A stretch of DNA of 64,000 bases, taken from contig CACNYJ010000001.1 in the NCBI GenBank assembly GCA_902624655.1, forward strand, positions 248,001 to 312,000. Direction: 5' to 3'. The first letter of the stretch is position 1, and the number at the start of each line of letters is the position of its first letter. Shown piece by piece: positions 27,885-36,873 of this stretch. Below the pieces are notes generated by a model, which did not search any database, was not told where the DNA came from, and was given only the letters and a program-made list of their open reading frames with translations. The position numbers were made by a program, and so were the translations under genes. The stretch comes from an uncultured Thiothrix sp. (lineage in GTDB: Bacteria; Pseudomonadota; Gammaproteobacteria; Poriferisulfidales; GCA-002705445).

Positions 27885-29297
27885 TCATATTCTCTTATAT
27901 TCGTCTTCAAAGCGCTCAATATCGTCCTCTCCTACATAGCTACCAGTCTGAATTTCTATAATTCTTAATATATTATCTGTCTTATTTTCTAGTCTATGGA
28001 TTTCTCCAATTTGAATATCTATTGATTGATTTTTAGTTAATCTATATTTTTTCTTACCCTTTGTAACAGTTGCAACACCTTCAATAACTGCCCAATGTTC
28101 AAATCTTTTTTTATGTTTTTGTAGTGAAATGGACGAATTTGGTCTTATTATAATTTCTTTTACTTGAAAACCATCTCCAATTTTTAAAGATTCATAGCTG
28201 CCCCATGGACGATAACATTTTGAAGAGTTCTTAAGTTCTTCGGTACTATTTTTTTCTATCTTCCTTACTACATTTGATAATGAATTAGAATCTTCTTTTT
28301 TCATTACAAGAAGCGAATCAGAAAAAGATGCAACAATCATATTCTCAAGACCAATAGTTACAGTAAATTGTTTATCGCTTACAATTAAAGAATTTTTACA
28401 GTTTTCTGAGAAATTTTTACCAACAATAAAGTTTTTATTAATACCTTTTTTATTATAGCTCCATGTTCTCTCCCAGGTTCCCATATCGCTCCAGTCAGAT
28501 GTTAATTTACTCATTAAAAGAGACTTAGAATTTTGCATAATTGAATAGTCAATTGATATATCTTTATTTTTTGAAAAATATGTTTTATCTAGAAGATGAC
28601 AATCTCCATCATACTTTCTTTTTTTAAATGCTTCAGAAGTATTCTTAAAATTATTTGGACAAAACTCTCTAGATTCTTTGAGTAGTTTAGAAGCTTTAAA
28701 AAGAAATATTCCTGAATTCCAAAATGTAGATTTTGAGCGGGATAATTTTTTTAACAGTGCCTCATGTGGTTTCTCTATAAAATCCTTTACTTCAAAATGG
28801 TAAGGAATTTTTGAGTTCTTCACAGACATATATCCATAACCTGTCTCAGGTTTTATTGGCTTTACACCAAATAAAATTATTTTCCCTAAACTTGCTTGTT
28901 CGATACTCTTTTTTATTGATTCATTAAATTTATTTCTATTGGATATTACATGGTCTGATGGTAATAAAAGGATAAGATCACTTTCTTGGCAAGCAAGAGC
29001 AGATATAATAGCAGCTGCTGTTGTATTTCTGCCAATTGGTTCTAGATATATATTTGATATTTTCTTTTTTATTGACTTTGCCTGTTCTTTTACCATAAAT
29101 CTATGTTCTAAATTACATATTACGCTTGGAGGGTGAAATATATTTTTATCTAATCTTAAAAGTGTCTCTTGAAAATAAGATAAATTATTATTTAGCTGAA
29201 CAAACTGCTTTGGATAAAGCGAGCGCGATAGAGGCCAAAGTCTTTTACCTGCACCACCCGACATAATAAAAGGATGTATTTTGAATTTATTTTTCAT
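27885..29297 (-). CDS. manC: Mannose-1-phosphate guanylyltransferase / mannose-6-phosphate isomerase
   Basis: This type II bifunctional enzyme supplies GDP-mannose. The 470-residue product has the pyrophosphorylase signature MSGGAGKRLWPLSRSLYPKQF (shown in part; about residues 13-33), the zone FIEKPHEALLKKL, and a C-terminal cupin isomerase domain opening with RPWGSYESL and containing LQKHKKRFEHW and GEIHRLEN. Length fits ManC/CpsB. GDP-mannose feeds the Gmd at 48585. It is the first gene of a short minus-strand unit with gmhA and faces the sulfation genes across a 201-base divergent spacer. Confidence 0.93.
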   Translation of the reverse strand: MKNKFKIHPFIMSGGAGKRLWPLSRSLYPKQFVQLNNNLSYFQETLLRLDKNIFHPPSVICNLEHRFMVKEQAKSIKKKISNIYLEPIGRNTTAAAIISALACQESDLILLLPSDHVISNRNKFNESIKKSIEQASLGKIILFGVKPIKPETGYGYMSVKNSKIPYHFEVKDFIEKPHEALLKKLSRSKSTFWNSGIFLFKASKLLKESREFCPNNFKNTSEAFKKRKYDGDCHLLDKTYFSKNKDISIDYSIMQNSKSLLMSKLTSDWSDMGTWERTWSYNKKGINKNFIVGKNFSENCKNSLIVSDKQFTVTIGLENMIVASFSDSLLVMKKEDSNSLSNVVRKIEKNSTEELKNSSKCYRPWGSYESLKIGDGFQVKEIIIRPNSSISLQKHKKRFEHWAVIEGVATVTKGKKKYRLTKNQSIDIQIGEIHRLENKTDNILRIIEIQTGSYVGEDDIERFEDEYKRI

Positions 29298-29498
29298 TTA
29301 ATTTTTTATTTTTATTTAAAGATTAAGACTTATATTTACATTATAATAGATTCTTCTTTATTTTTTCTATATATTTAATTCAATATTAAGGAGTTTTTAC
29401 AAAATAATATAATTATGATTATATATAGTAAAATTACTGGCATTGATGTCAAAGTCCAAGTAATCAAATACGATTACATAGATATTTAAATAAAACCT
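29298..29498. promoter_or_regulatory. Divergent intergenic region between manC and sulfotransferase genes
   Basis: This 201-base AT-rich spacer must hold the promoters of both divergent units. The clearest structure is a short inverted repeat at 29460-29477, GTAATC and GATTAC around six bases, 21 bases before the sulfotransferase ATG; it could be an operator or chance. I see no convincing pair of -35 and -10 boxes, because the region is too AT-rich to choose one. Confidence 0.4.
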
Positions 29499-30614
29499 AT
29501 GAATAATAAAATATATTTACATATTGGCTCAGGTAAAACTGGGACAACTTCCCTACAAAAATTCCTATATGAAAATAATACTAATTATTTAAGAAAGAAT
29601 AACTATGAATATCCAGATCCATATCAGGATGTTACGAACGGACAATATAAGAATGCAGGATGGATAATAGAGAAATTATTAAATTCAGAAAATATTAATA
29701 ATATTCTTTATCAATACAAAAATTTATATCCCAATAAAAATATAATTCTATCAGATGAAGCTTTTATTCATATGTACGAACAAAATAAAATCGTTTTAGA
29801 TCAATTAAAAAAAATTGATTCGAATTTAAATGTAACCTTAGTTATATATTATAGAAAAATTATAGAATTTATGGTTGCAAACTGGAGTCAAAAAAACAAA
29901 GAAAGACTATGCGATTTTCAGTTAGGAATAAGAAACTTTGATAGTAAAAATCACAAACTTGCAAAAATAAGTTTAGAAGAAAGCTTAAAAGATTTTGAAA
30001 AATATCACTCAAATGCAATTAATATCATTAACCAGATTGAAGAATTATCACTTTGTAAAAATATAGAAATTATATTAAGACCCTACTCAAAAGATCAACT
30101 TTTAAATAATAATATTCAAGATGACTTTTTGAATGCAATTGGCATAAAAATAGAAAATAAGATTGTAAATAAAAATATATTAAACAAAGGTAATTTAATG
30201 AATAAATCAGTAACTAGAGAAATGTCAGATTTATTACTATTAAGAAATAAAATATTTGAACCCCATAGATCTATTATAGCAAATAATATTGTTGGAAGAT
30301 TTTTTAAATTTAATCAGTTTGGAGAGCCAACGTATTTTCTTGGAAGCACATCACTGATTGAATCAATTAATGATGAAACTATAAAAAAAATATGTGATTT
30401 TTTTAAAAAAAAGGAATTATCTATATTTCAAAAAATTACTGGTAAAAATACTTTTTTTGATAGTATTTATCCAAAAGTCTATAATAATAATAGAAAGATT
30501 TATAAAGGTATATCTCTAAAGGATAAAATAAAATTTTTTAAATTTTTAATTTTAGAAAACAAGCTAACGAAAAAAGAAATAATATTAGTGTTGATAAATT
30601 TAATAAAGTTATAG
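29499..30614 (+). CDS. Sulfotransferase-family protein
   Basis: The 371-residue product begins with YLHIGSGKTGTTSLQKFLYE. The GSGKTGTTSLQ loop (9-19) is the 5'-phosphosulfate-binding motif of PAPS-dependent sulfotransferases. Later parts (YRKIIEFMVANWSQ) fit the 3'-phosphate-binding helix region of carbohydrate sulfotransferases, though more weakly. The next two genes make PAPS (APS kinase) and remove its product PAP, which supports the assignment strongly. The acceptor is probably a sugar of the exported glycan or its precursor. Confidence 0.8.
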   Translation: MNNKIYLHIGSGKTGTTSLQKFLYENNTNYLRKNNYEYPDPYQDVTNGQYKNAGWIIEKLLNSENINNILYQYKNLYPNKNIILSDEAFIHMYEQNKIVLDQLKKIDSNLNVTLVIYYRKIIEFMVANWSQKNKERLCDFQLGIRNFDSKNHKLAKISLEESLKDFEKYHSNAINIINQIEELSLCKNIEIILRPYSKDQLLNNNIQDDFLNAIGIKIENKIVNKNILNKGNLMNKSVTREMSDLLLLRNKIFEPHRSIIANNIVGRFFKFNQFGEPTYFLGSTSLIESINDETIKKICDFFKKKELSIFQKITGKNTFFDSIYPKVYNNNRKIYKGISLKDKIKFFKFLILENKLTKKEIILVLINLIKL

Positions 30615-30618
30615 TGTT

Positions 30619-31143
30619 ATGATAAGCAATAAATTAATAATATGGTTCACTGGCCTTCCATGCTCTGGTAAAACTTCGCTATCAAAAAATTTATATAATC
30701 ATATCTTAAAAGACAATAACAAAGTAATATTATTTGATGGTGACGTCTTAAGAGATGGTTTGAATAGTGATCTTGGTTTTTGCTATAAAGATAGAACTGA
30801 AAACCTAAGAAGAACTGTTGAGTTATCAAAGATTTTTATCTCTGAGAACTATAATGTAATAGTTTCAACAATAACTCCAAGAAATAATCAAAGGAAAATG
30901 ATAAAAGACAGTTTGTCAAAAAATATTAAGATTATTTACCTAAAATGCTCATTAGAAAAATGTATAGAAAGGGATGTTAAAGGAATGTATAAGAAGGCTA
31001 TGAATGGTGAGATAAAAAATTTCACAGGTATAAATGATAAATATGAAATACCAACAGAGCCAGATTTAACAATAAATACTGAAACACAAACTCTCGACGA
31101 ATCGTCAGAAGAATTAATAAAATATTTTAAAAATTTTGAATAA
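30619..31143 (+). CDS. cysC: Adenylylsulfate (APS) kinase
   Basis: CysC phosphorylates APS to PAPS, the sulfate donor. The 174-residue product has the P-loop FTGLPCSGKTSLS (residues 10-22; Cys replaces the first Gly of the usual GxSGKS), FDGDVLRDGLNSDLGF, and TEPDLTINT near the end. The usual ISPYR phospho-serine region reads ITPRN, so Ser is replaced by Thr. It lies 4 bases after the sulfotransferase, which is strong evidence that it feeds sulfation, not only sulfate assimilation. ATP sulfurylase genes are not in the window. Confidence 0.92.
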   Translation: MISNKLIIWFTGLPCSGKTSLSKNLYNHILKDNNKVILFDGDVLRDGLNSDLGFCYKDRTENLRRTVELSKIFISENYNVIVSTITPRNNQRKMIKDSLSKNIKIIYLKCSLEKCIERDVKGMYKKAMNGEIKNFTGINDKYEIPTEPDLTINTETQTLDESSEELIKYFKNFE

Positions 31144-31165
31144 AATAATTGAAATAAAAATTTAA

Positions 31166-31215
31166 AATATTGCTACATAGATTTAATTATAAAATCTTAA
31201 AGATTAAGCAATATT
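31166..31215 (+). repeat. Inverted repeat between cysC and cysQ
   Basis: AATATTGCT at 31166-31174 and AGCAATATT at 31207-31215 form a perfect 9-base inverted repeat around 32 bases. The loop contains a second pair, AGATTT and AAATCT, plus an alternative small hairpin (AATCT/AGATT, 31193-31205). It lies 17 bases before the cysQ ATG at 31235, so it could act as an RNA structure or operator. There is no T-run after it, so I do not call it a terminator. Confidence 0.45.
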
Positions 31216-31234
31216 CAACAAATTGAAATAAATT

Positions 31235-32062
31235 ATGAATCAAAATAATAAAAAAATTCTGAAAATCATATATGAGTCAGGACAAATAGCTGAAAAATAT
31301 TTTAATAATAAAAATAACATTATTAATTTTAAGGAAGATAACTCTCCATTATCAAAAGCAGATATTGAAATAAATAAATATTTAGAAAAAAATATAAAAA
31401 AAATATATAAAAATGCAATATTCTTGTCAGAAGAAGACACATATAAAGAACAAATTTTAGCAATAGAGAGAAAAGAATTCTTTATAATAGATCCAATTGA
31501 TGGAACAAGTAGTTTTTTAAAAGGTAGTAAAAATTTTACAATAAATCTTAGTTATGTAAAAAATAATACATTACAATTTAGCTCAATTTACATCCCAATG
31601 TTCGACATTATGTATTTTGCTGATAGTAAAAATAGTTTTAAAATTACTAGTAAAAAATATTTTTTAGAAAATAATATTTTTAAATTAAATTATATAAATA
31701 AGAGAAAAAATGATGTAATTAAGATTATTACAACAAAAAGAGAAAAGGAAATAGTTGAAATTCAAAAATATCTATCAAACTCTAATAAGGATTATCAATA
31801 TATTCATATATCAAGTTCAAAAAAATTTTGTGAGCTTTCAGAGGGAATATGTGACATTTACGTAAGAAAAGCGCAAATTAAATTATGGGATGTTGCTGCT
31901 GGTTTTCATCTTGCAAACAATGTTGGTTTAGAAATTTTAGATATGTCAGGTAATAACCTTTTTGAAGTATTTCTAAGTAAAAATTATCTTTCTAGAATTA
32001 GTAAAAACAATTTTAAAGTTGATGAATTCATAATTAAGCCCCGAAACCTTAAAATCTTTTAA
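31235..32062 (+). CDS. cysQ: 3'(2'),5'-bisphosphate nucleotidase (CysQ type)
   Basis: The 275-residue product belongs to the inositol monophosphatase family. It has SPLSKADIEIN, LSEED (metal-binding acids, 64-68), DPIDGTSSF (86-94) and the distal LWDVAAGFHLA. The SKAD and GSSSF-like pattern and the place beside APS kinase and sulfotransferase favour CysQ, which hydrolyses PAP, the inhibitory by-product of sulfation. The second superfamily member of the window, suhB (58940), is a different branch. A spacer of 91 bases with an inverted repeat separates it from cysC. Confidence 0.85.
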   Translation: MNQNNKKILKIIYESGQIAEKYFNNKNNIINFKEDNSPLSKADIEINKYLEKNIKKIYKNAIFLSEEDTYKEQILAIERKEFFIIDPIDGTSSFLKGSKNFTINLSYVKNNTLQFSSIYIPMFDIMYFADSKNSFKITSKKYFLENNIFKLNYINKRKNDVIKIITTKREKEIVEIQKYLSNSNKDYQYIHISSSKKFCELSEGICDIYVRKAQIKLWDVAAGFHLANNVGLEILDMSGNNLFEVFLSKNYLSRISKNNFKVDEFIIKPRNLKIF

Positions 32063-32189
32063 TTTCTTGAGTTTGGTAATTTTTTATTAAAAAATAGAGG
32101 TTTTGTATTTTCATACTATTGTTATTTTTACTTTTTATGGCTTATATAATATTATTAAGAAACTAAACGAATGAGTAGATGTATCAATT

Positions 32190-32957
32190 ATGATTAATAA
32201 TATAGATTTTTCAGAACTAAAAAATCAATATATAAGGAATGAGCCATACCCTCACATTATTATAGATAATTTTCTAGAAGAGAAATTTTGTAAAGATCTA
32301 GAGATGTGTTTTCCAGGACATAAAGAAGATTTTTGGCTCAAATATAATAACCCTGTAGAAAAAAAACTTTTATATAATAAGCTGGATAATATTATGCCAG
32401 AGAAAATAAAAGATACATTATTATTTTTGAACGATATTCACTTTCTTAAAAAATTAGAAGTTTTAACTAATATAGGTAATTTGATGTCTGACCCCAAATT
32501 CCATGGCGGTGGCATGCATTGTACAAAAAGAATGGGTAAATTAGATGTCCATGTTGACTACAGTCTTCATCCTGAATTAAAACTTGAAAGAAGAATCAAT
32601 CTTATTCTTTATTTAAACTCAGACTGGGACAAATCATATGGTGGTAGTCTTGAGCTTTGGAACAAAGATATGACTAAATGTGTTAAAAGTATTGAGCCAA
32701 AATTCAATAGAGCAGTAATTTTCAATACCACAGATATTTCATACCACGGGCATCCATCTCCCTTAATGTGCCCAGAAAATAAATGTAGAAAATCCTTGGC
32801 ATGGTACTATTTAACAAAGCCACAAAAAACTGTTTCCGAAAGATATAGAGCAAGGTTCGTAGCAAGACCATCAGATCCAAAAGACGAGAAAATTGAAAAA
32901 TTTAGAAAAGATAGATCTGAATTAAGTAAAACAAAAAAATTATTTGATATAGAATAA
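32190..32957 (+). CDS. Fe(II)/2-oxoglutarate oxygenase, 2OG-FeII_Oxy_3 type
   Basis: The 255-residue product has a full oxygenase triad: H121 and D123 in LDVHVDYS, and H186 in SYHGHPSP, followed by R200 in KCRKSLAWYY for 2-oxoglutarate. Between them are RRINLILYLN and YGGSLELWN, the strands typical of prolyl-hydroxylase-like sugar-island oxygenases. It stands alone between the sulfation genes and the CDP-sugar genes, with a 127-base spacer upstream and 31 bases downstream. The substrate is unknown. Confidence 0.8.
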   Translation: MINNIDFSELKNQYIRNEPYPHIIIDNFLEEKFCKDLEMCFPGHKEDFWLKYNNPVEKKLLYNKLDNIMPEKIKDTLLFLNDIHFLKKLEVLTNIGNLMSDPKFHGGGMHCTKRMGKLDVHVDYSLHPELKLERRINLILYLNSDWDKSYGGSLELWNKDMTKCVKSIEPKFNRAVIFNTTDISYHGHPSPLMCPENKCRKSLAWYYLTKPQKTVSERYRARFVARPSDPKDEKIEKFRKDRSELSKTKKLFDIE

Positions 32958-32988
32958 ATAAACTAAATAATAGTATTAGGATAGTATT

Positions 32989-33765
32989 ATGACAAAAGCA
33001 GTAATTTTAGCTGGAGGATTAGGAACGAGATTAAGTGAGGAAACCCACAACATACCTAAACCGATGGTCGAAATAGGCGGTCAGCCAATACTTTGGCATA
33101 TAATGAAAATTTATGAATCTCATGGCATTAATGATTTTATAATATGTTCAGGTTATAAAAGTTCTGAAATTAAAAAATACTTTATGAATTACCATATTAA
33201 TAATTCAGATGTACAATTTGATATTGGTGATAATAATATAAATATATTGAATAATAGATCTGAAAAATGGAATGTAAAAGTTATTGATACCGGTGAAGAT
33301 ACTTTAACGGGTGGAAGGCTGAAAAGAATATATAATTATATAAAACAAGATGATTATTTTTTAATGACTTATGGTGATGGTTTGTCAGATGTAAACATCT
33401 CTGAGCTTATTGAATTTCATAAAAATAATAACAGACTTGCAACTGTAACAGCAGTTCAGCCCGAAGGACGCTTTGGTTTACTCGAGATTAATGATGAAAA
33501 TATTGTTTCCAATTTTCATGAGAAGCCAGATGGTGATGGAGGCTATATTAACGGTGGTTTTTTTGTTTTATCACCAAAGGTTTTAAATTATATTGATGGT
33601 GATATGACAATCTGGGAAAGAGAGCCAATGAAAAAATTAAGCAAGGAAAATCAACTTAACGCTTATAAGCACAATGGCTTTTGGAGACCAATGGATACGC
33701 TAAGAGATAAAAATTTTTTAAAAGATCTTTGGATATCTAAAAAAGCACCATGGAAAACATGGTAA
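32989..33765 (+). CDS. rfbF: Glucose-1-phosphate cytidylyltransferase
   Basis: RfbF makes CDP-glucose from CTP and glucose 1-phosphate. The 258-residue product has LAGGLGTRLSEETHNIPKPM (residues 7-26), then IGGQPILWHIMKIY, LMTYGDGLSDVN, and EREPMKKLSKENQLNAYKH, all typical of RfbF/DdhA. Length matches the family at 257. The CDP-glucose 4,6-dehydratase gene follows after 6 bases. This begins a second nucleotide-sugar route in the island, distinct from the GDP sugars. Confidence 0.95.
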   Translation: MTKAVILAGGLGTRLSEETHNIPKPMVEIGGQPILWHIMKIYESHGINDFIICSGYKSSEIKKYFMNYHINNSDVQFDIGDNNINILNNRSEKWNVKVIDTGEDTLTGGRLKRIYNYIKQDDYFLMTYGDGLSDVNISELIEFHKNNNRLATVTAVQPEGRFGLLEINDENIVSNFHEKPDGDGGYINGGFFVLSPKVLNYIDGDMTIWEREPMKKLSKENQLNAYKHNGFWRPMDTLRDKNFLKDLWISKKAPWKTW

Positions 33766-33771
33766 GCTTGT

Positions 33772-34830
33772 ATGTCTTTAAAATCATTCTTTAAAAATAA
33801 AAAAATATTTATCACGGGACATACTGGTTTTAAAGGTTCATGGCTTAATTTATTTCTAAATAATATGGGCGCCAAAACTTTAGGTTATTCGTTAGAGCCA
33901 GATAAATCATTACCATCTTTATATAATTTACTAAACTTTGAAAAAAAGTGTAGTTCTCATTTTGATGATATAAGAGATTTCAATAATTTAAAAAAATGTT
34001 TAGAGAGTTTTCAACCTGATATGATATTTCATTTAGCAGCACAACCATTAGTCATAAAATCGTATAAAGATCCCGTTGAAACCTTATCAACAAATATTAT
34101 GGGAACTGTAAATCTTTTAGAAATATGTAAATCACTAAAATCTATTAAAGCCATTGTTAATATTACTTCAGACAAATGCTATGAAAATAAAAATATTGAT
34201 AAACAATATATTGAGAGTGATAGACTCGGAGGGGTAGACCCATATTCAGCAAGTAAAGCTTGCGCAGAGATTATAAATTCTTCATATCAAAAATCTTTTT
34301 ACGACAGAAGTGACGTAGGATTAGCTTCTGTTAGGGCTGGAAACGTTCTCGGGGGCGGAGATTTCTCAGAAAATAGATTGATTCCTGACATTATAAGATC
34401 CGTAATTAGTAATGAAAAATTGATAATCAGGAGTCCAGAATCTACTAGGCCATGGCAGCATGTTTTTGATGTTATATACGGATATATGCTTCTTGGGAGA
34501 AAATTATATGAAAATCCTAAAGAATTCTCGAGTCCATATAACTTTAGCCCGAGTTCAAAAAATTGTATACCTGTAAAGGAAATATTATTTAAGGTAAATG
34601 AATTGTTAAAAATAGATTATGAAATTGTCCCAAGCAAATTTCATGAGTCAAATCTTCTAATGCTAAATTCTGACAAGGCAAAAAATCATTTAAGCTGGAA
34701 GCCAATCTATGATATTGACCGTACTCTAGAAGAATCTATTATCTGGTATAATAATTTCATAAACAAAAAGGAGATTATTAACATATCACAAAGCCAGTAC
34801 AAAAAGTATATGGAGTTTCAAAATGAATGA
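33772..34830 (+). CDS. rfbG: CDP-glucose 4,6-dehydratase
   Basis: RfbG turns CDP-glucose into CDP-4-keto-6-deoxyglucose. The 352-residue extended SDR has FITGHTGFKGSWL (14-26), NITSDKCYEN with the catalytic Thr region, DPYSASKACAE with YxxxK, and AGNVLGGGDFSENRLIPD, a family signature. It overlaps the next gene by 8 bases (ATGAATGA), so the three rfb-like genes are translationally linked. Confidence 0.95.
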   Translation: MSLKSFFKNKKIFITGHTGFKGSWLNLFLNNMGAKTLGYSLEPDKSLPSLYNLLNFEKKCSSHFDDIRDFNNLKKCLESFQPDMIFHLAAQPLVIKSYKDPVETLSTNIMGTVNLLEICKSLKSIKAIVNITSDKCYENKNIDKQYIESDRLGGVDPYSASKACAEIINSSYQKSFYDRSDVGLASVRAGNVLGGGDFSENRLIPDIIRSVISNEKLIIRSPESTRPWQHVFDVIYGYMLLGRKLYENPKEFSSPYNFSPSSKNCIPVKEILFKVNELLKIDYEIVPSKFHESNLLMLNSDKAKNHLSWKPIYDIDRTLEESIIWYNNFINKKEIINISQSQYKKYMEFQNE

Positions 34831-36025
34831 AATAAAAGTAAGTTATGCTCAAACAGTTTATGGAAAAAAAGAAATTGATGCAGTAGTAAAATGCCTTAAA
34901 GAATCAACGCAGATGGGCAATTACTCAAGTCAGTTTGAAAAAAAAATATCTGCTCTATTTGATAAGAAATATGGTTTGTATGTTAATTCTGGATCATCAG
35001 CATTATATATCGGTATGGAGGCCTCGAATTTTCCAGAAGGTGGAGAAGTTATAACTCCGGCATTAACATTTTCTACAACAATTGGCTGTATCATAAAATC
35101 AAAATTAATACCAGTTTTTACTGATGTTGGTTTTAATGATTATTGCATAGATGTTGATGTTATAGAAAAAAATATAAATTCAAAGACAGTTGCAATTGTC
35201 GCGCCTAACCTCATGGGTAATATTTGTGATTGGGAAAAAATATCTAAAATTGCAAAAAAATATGATTTAAAAGTTATTGAAGATTCCGCAGATACAATTG
35301 GGGGTACACTAAATGGGAGATTATCAGGCTCATATTGCGATTGGACTATTACAAGCTTTTATGGCTCTCATATAATTAATTGTGCTGGTAATGGTGGTAT
35401 GCTTTGTGTGAATGATGAAAAAATGATTTATGATGCAAAACTTCTAAGATCATGGGGAAGATCTTCGTCAATTTTTGATGAAAAAAGTGAAGAAATAGAA
35501 AATAGATTTAATGTATCAGTCGATGGCATACCATATGACGCAAAATTTATTTTTGAAAAAATTGGTTATAATCTCGAAGGCTCCGAAATTGGAGCTGCAT
35601 TTGGTTTAGCTCAACTAGAAGACTTAAAAGATAATATAAAAATTAGGCAAGAAAATTTTAAAAAACAAACGAACTTTTTTAACAAATATGAAGATTTTAT
35701 TATTACTCCTAAAATAACAAAAAATTCTAAATCAGCATGGCTGGCTTACCCAATCATAATTAAAACAGAGTCACCATTTAGCAGGAGAGATTTTCAGATT
35801 TATTTAGAAAAAAGAAATATTCAAACAAGAACAGTATTTTCAGGTAACATAACAAGGCAGCCAGGTTTTAAAAATATTCAAATGAAAATCTGTAGTGGCG
35901 GACTTAATAATGCAGATAATGTTATGAAGGGGGGAGTATTGCTTGCATGTCATCATGGATTAACAGATGAAATGTTAGCTCATATGCATGATGTTTGTGA
36001 GGAATTTTTTAAAAAATATCAATGA
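34823..36025 (+). CDS. DegT-family CDP-4-keto-6-deoxyglucose 3-dehydrase-like protein (RfbH-like), no PLP lysine
   Basis: The 400-residue product has the DegT/DnrJ aminotransferase fold: NSGSSALY for cofactor phosphate, PALTFSTT, VIEDSADTIGG with the PLP-facing aspartate, and NIQTRTVFSGNITRQPGF near the end, as in RfbH/DdhC. The place of the Schiff-base lysine reads SFYGSHIINCAGNGG (178-192), so Lys is absent and H183 is the only candidate. RfbH and ColD also use His there, which makes them dehydrases instead of aminotransferases. Here the segment has one residue more than usual. The likely product is a CDP-3,6-dideoxy ketosugar; a matching DdhD reductase is not in the window. Confidence 0.75.
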   Translation: MNEIKVSYAQTVYGKKEIDAVVKCLKESTQMGNYSSQFEKKISALFDKKYGLYVNSGSSALYIGMEASNFPEGGEVITPALTFSTTIGCIIKSKLIPVFTDVGFNDYCIDVDVIEKNINSKTVAIVAPNLMGNICDWEKISKIAKKYDLKVIEDSADTIGGTLNGRLSGSYCDWTITSFYGSHIINCAGNGGMLCVNDEKMIYDAKLLRSWGRSSSIFDEKSEEIENRFNVSVDGIPYDAKFIFEKIGYNLEGSEIGAAFGLAQLEDLKDNIKIRQENFKKQTNFFNKYEDFIITPKITKNSKSAWLAYPIIIKTESPFSRRDFQIYLEKRNIQTRTVFSGNITRQPGFKNIQMKICSGGLNNADNVMKGGVLLACHHGLTDEMLAHMHDVCEEFFKKYQ

Positions 36026-36873
36026 ATATCTTAATTACGGGCGCAAATGGGTATCTTGCAAAAAATCTTGTTAGAGAGCTCATTAATAAAACTAAACATA
36101 ACCTAACTTTGCTAGTTAGGAAAGATTCAAATGTAGATGAACTTCTAAACTATGTGAATATTGAGAGTGTCATATTTTATGACGGTAAAATCGAATCATT
36201 AAAAGATTTAAAAAAAATTAAAATCGATCTTGTTTTCCATTTGGCAAATTATTATCCAGACGTTAATAGACCCGAAATTCCTGAGGCTATTATCAGTTCA
36301 AATTTGACGCTTATAGCAAACATTGTTTCATCATTAGAGAGTGATATAAATACGGGTGGCGACCGTAAAGACTTTAGAATTATAAATGTAACTTCGTACG
36401 TAATTTGGGATAAGGGTTCTGACTCACTATACAAACATACAAAATATTCTGCATTATGTTATCTTAAAAATAAGAATTGCCAAAATTATATTTTGTATGA
36501 TACATACGGTAAAAACGATTCTCGCCCTAAGCTTATCAATTATTTAATTAAATATTCAAAAACTGGTGAAAAATTATATATGAAACGTTCTAAGAATTGG
36601 GAAATAAATTTAGTATATTTCAAAGATGTTATCAGTGCTTTTATGTTGGCAATTGAAAATGAACAAGAGACAGATATTTTAGATATTAGTAGTGATTTTA
36701 TTACTCTTAAAGAAGTTGTAGATACTTTCAATGAGGTTTCAAAAAATAAAGTGAACGTTGTATGGCCAGAGGATTATTCCTCAAACCCTTTTATTCAAGC
36801 GCATGTTACCCCTAAGGGATGGAAACCAAAGTATAATTTATTTATGGGTTTAACAGAAATACTTAAAGTATGA
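36022..36873 (+). CDS. Extended SDR, CDP-sugar reductase/epimerase-like
   Basis: The 283-residue product has the cofactor motif LITGANGYLAKN (4-15), a conserved NVTSYVIWD and the catalytic YKHTK (YxxxK), followed by VVWPEDY and the GWKPKYNL end. It overlaps both neighbours by 4 bases (ATGA). In abequose, paratose and tyvelose pathways an SDR in this position reduces the 4-keto group of the CDP-sugar, and that is the best guess here. It is shorter than most nucleotide-sugar epimerases. Confidence 0.7.
   Translation: MNILITGANGYLAKNLVRELINKTKHNLTLLVRKDSNVDELLNYVNIESVIFYDGKIESLKDLKKIKIDLVFHLANYYPDVNRPEIPEAIISSNLTLIANIVSSLESDINTGGDRKDFRIINVTSYVIWDKGSDSLYKHTKYSALCYLKNKNCQNYILYDTYGKNDSRPKLINYLIKYSKTGEKLYMKRSKNWEINLVYFKDVISAFMLAIENEQETDILDISSDFITLKEVVDTFNEVSKNKVNVVWPEDYSSNPFIQAHVTPKGWKPKYNLFMGLTEILKV

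Noticed and set aside
29460-29477. Inverted repeat GTAATC/GATTAC as a firm operator
   Set aside because: Only six-base arms in AT-rich DNA and a single copy; kept as a note within the spacer entry.
31141-31234. Rho-independent terminator after cysC
   Set aside because: There is an inverted repeat, but the stem is AT-rich and no run of T follows it.
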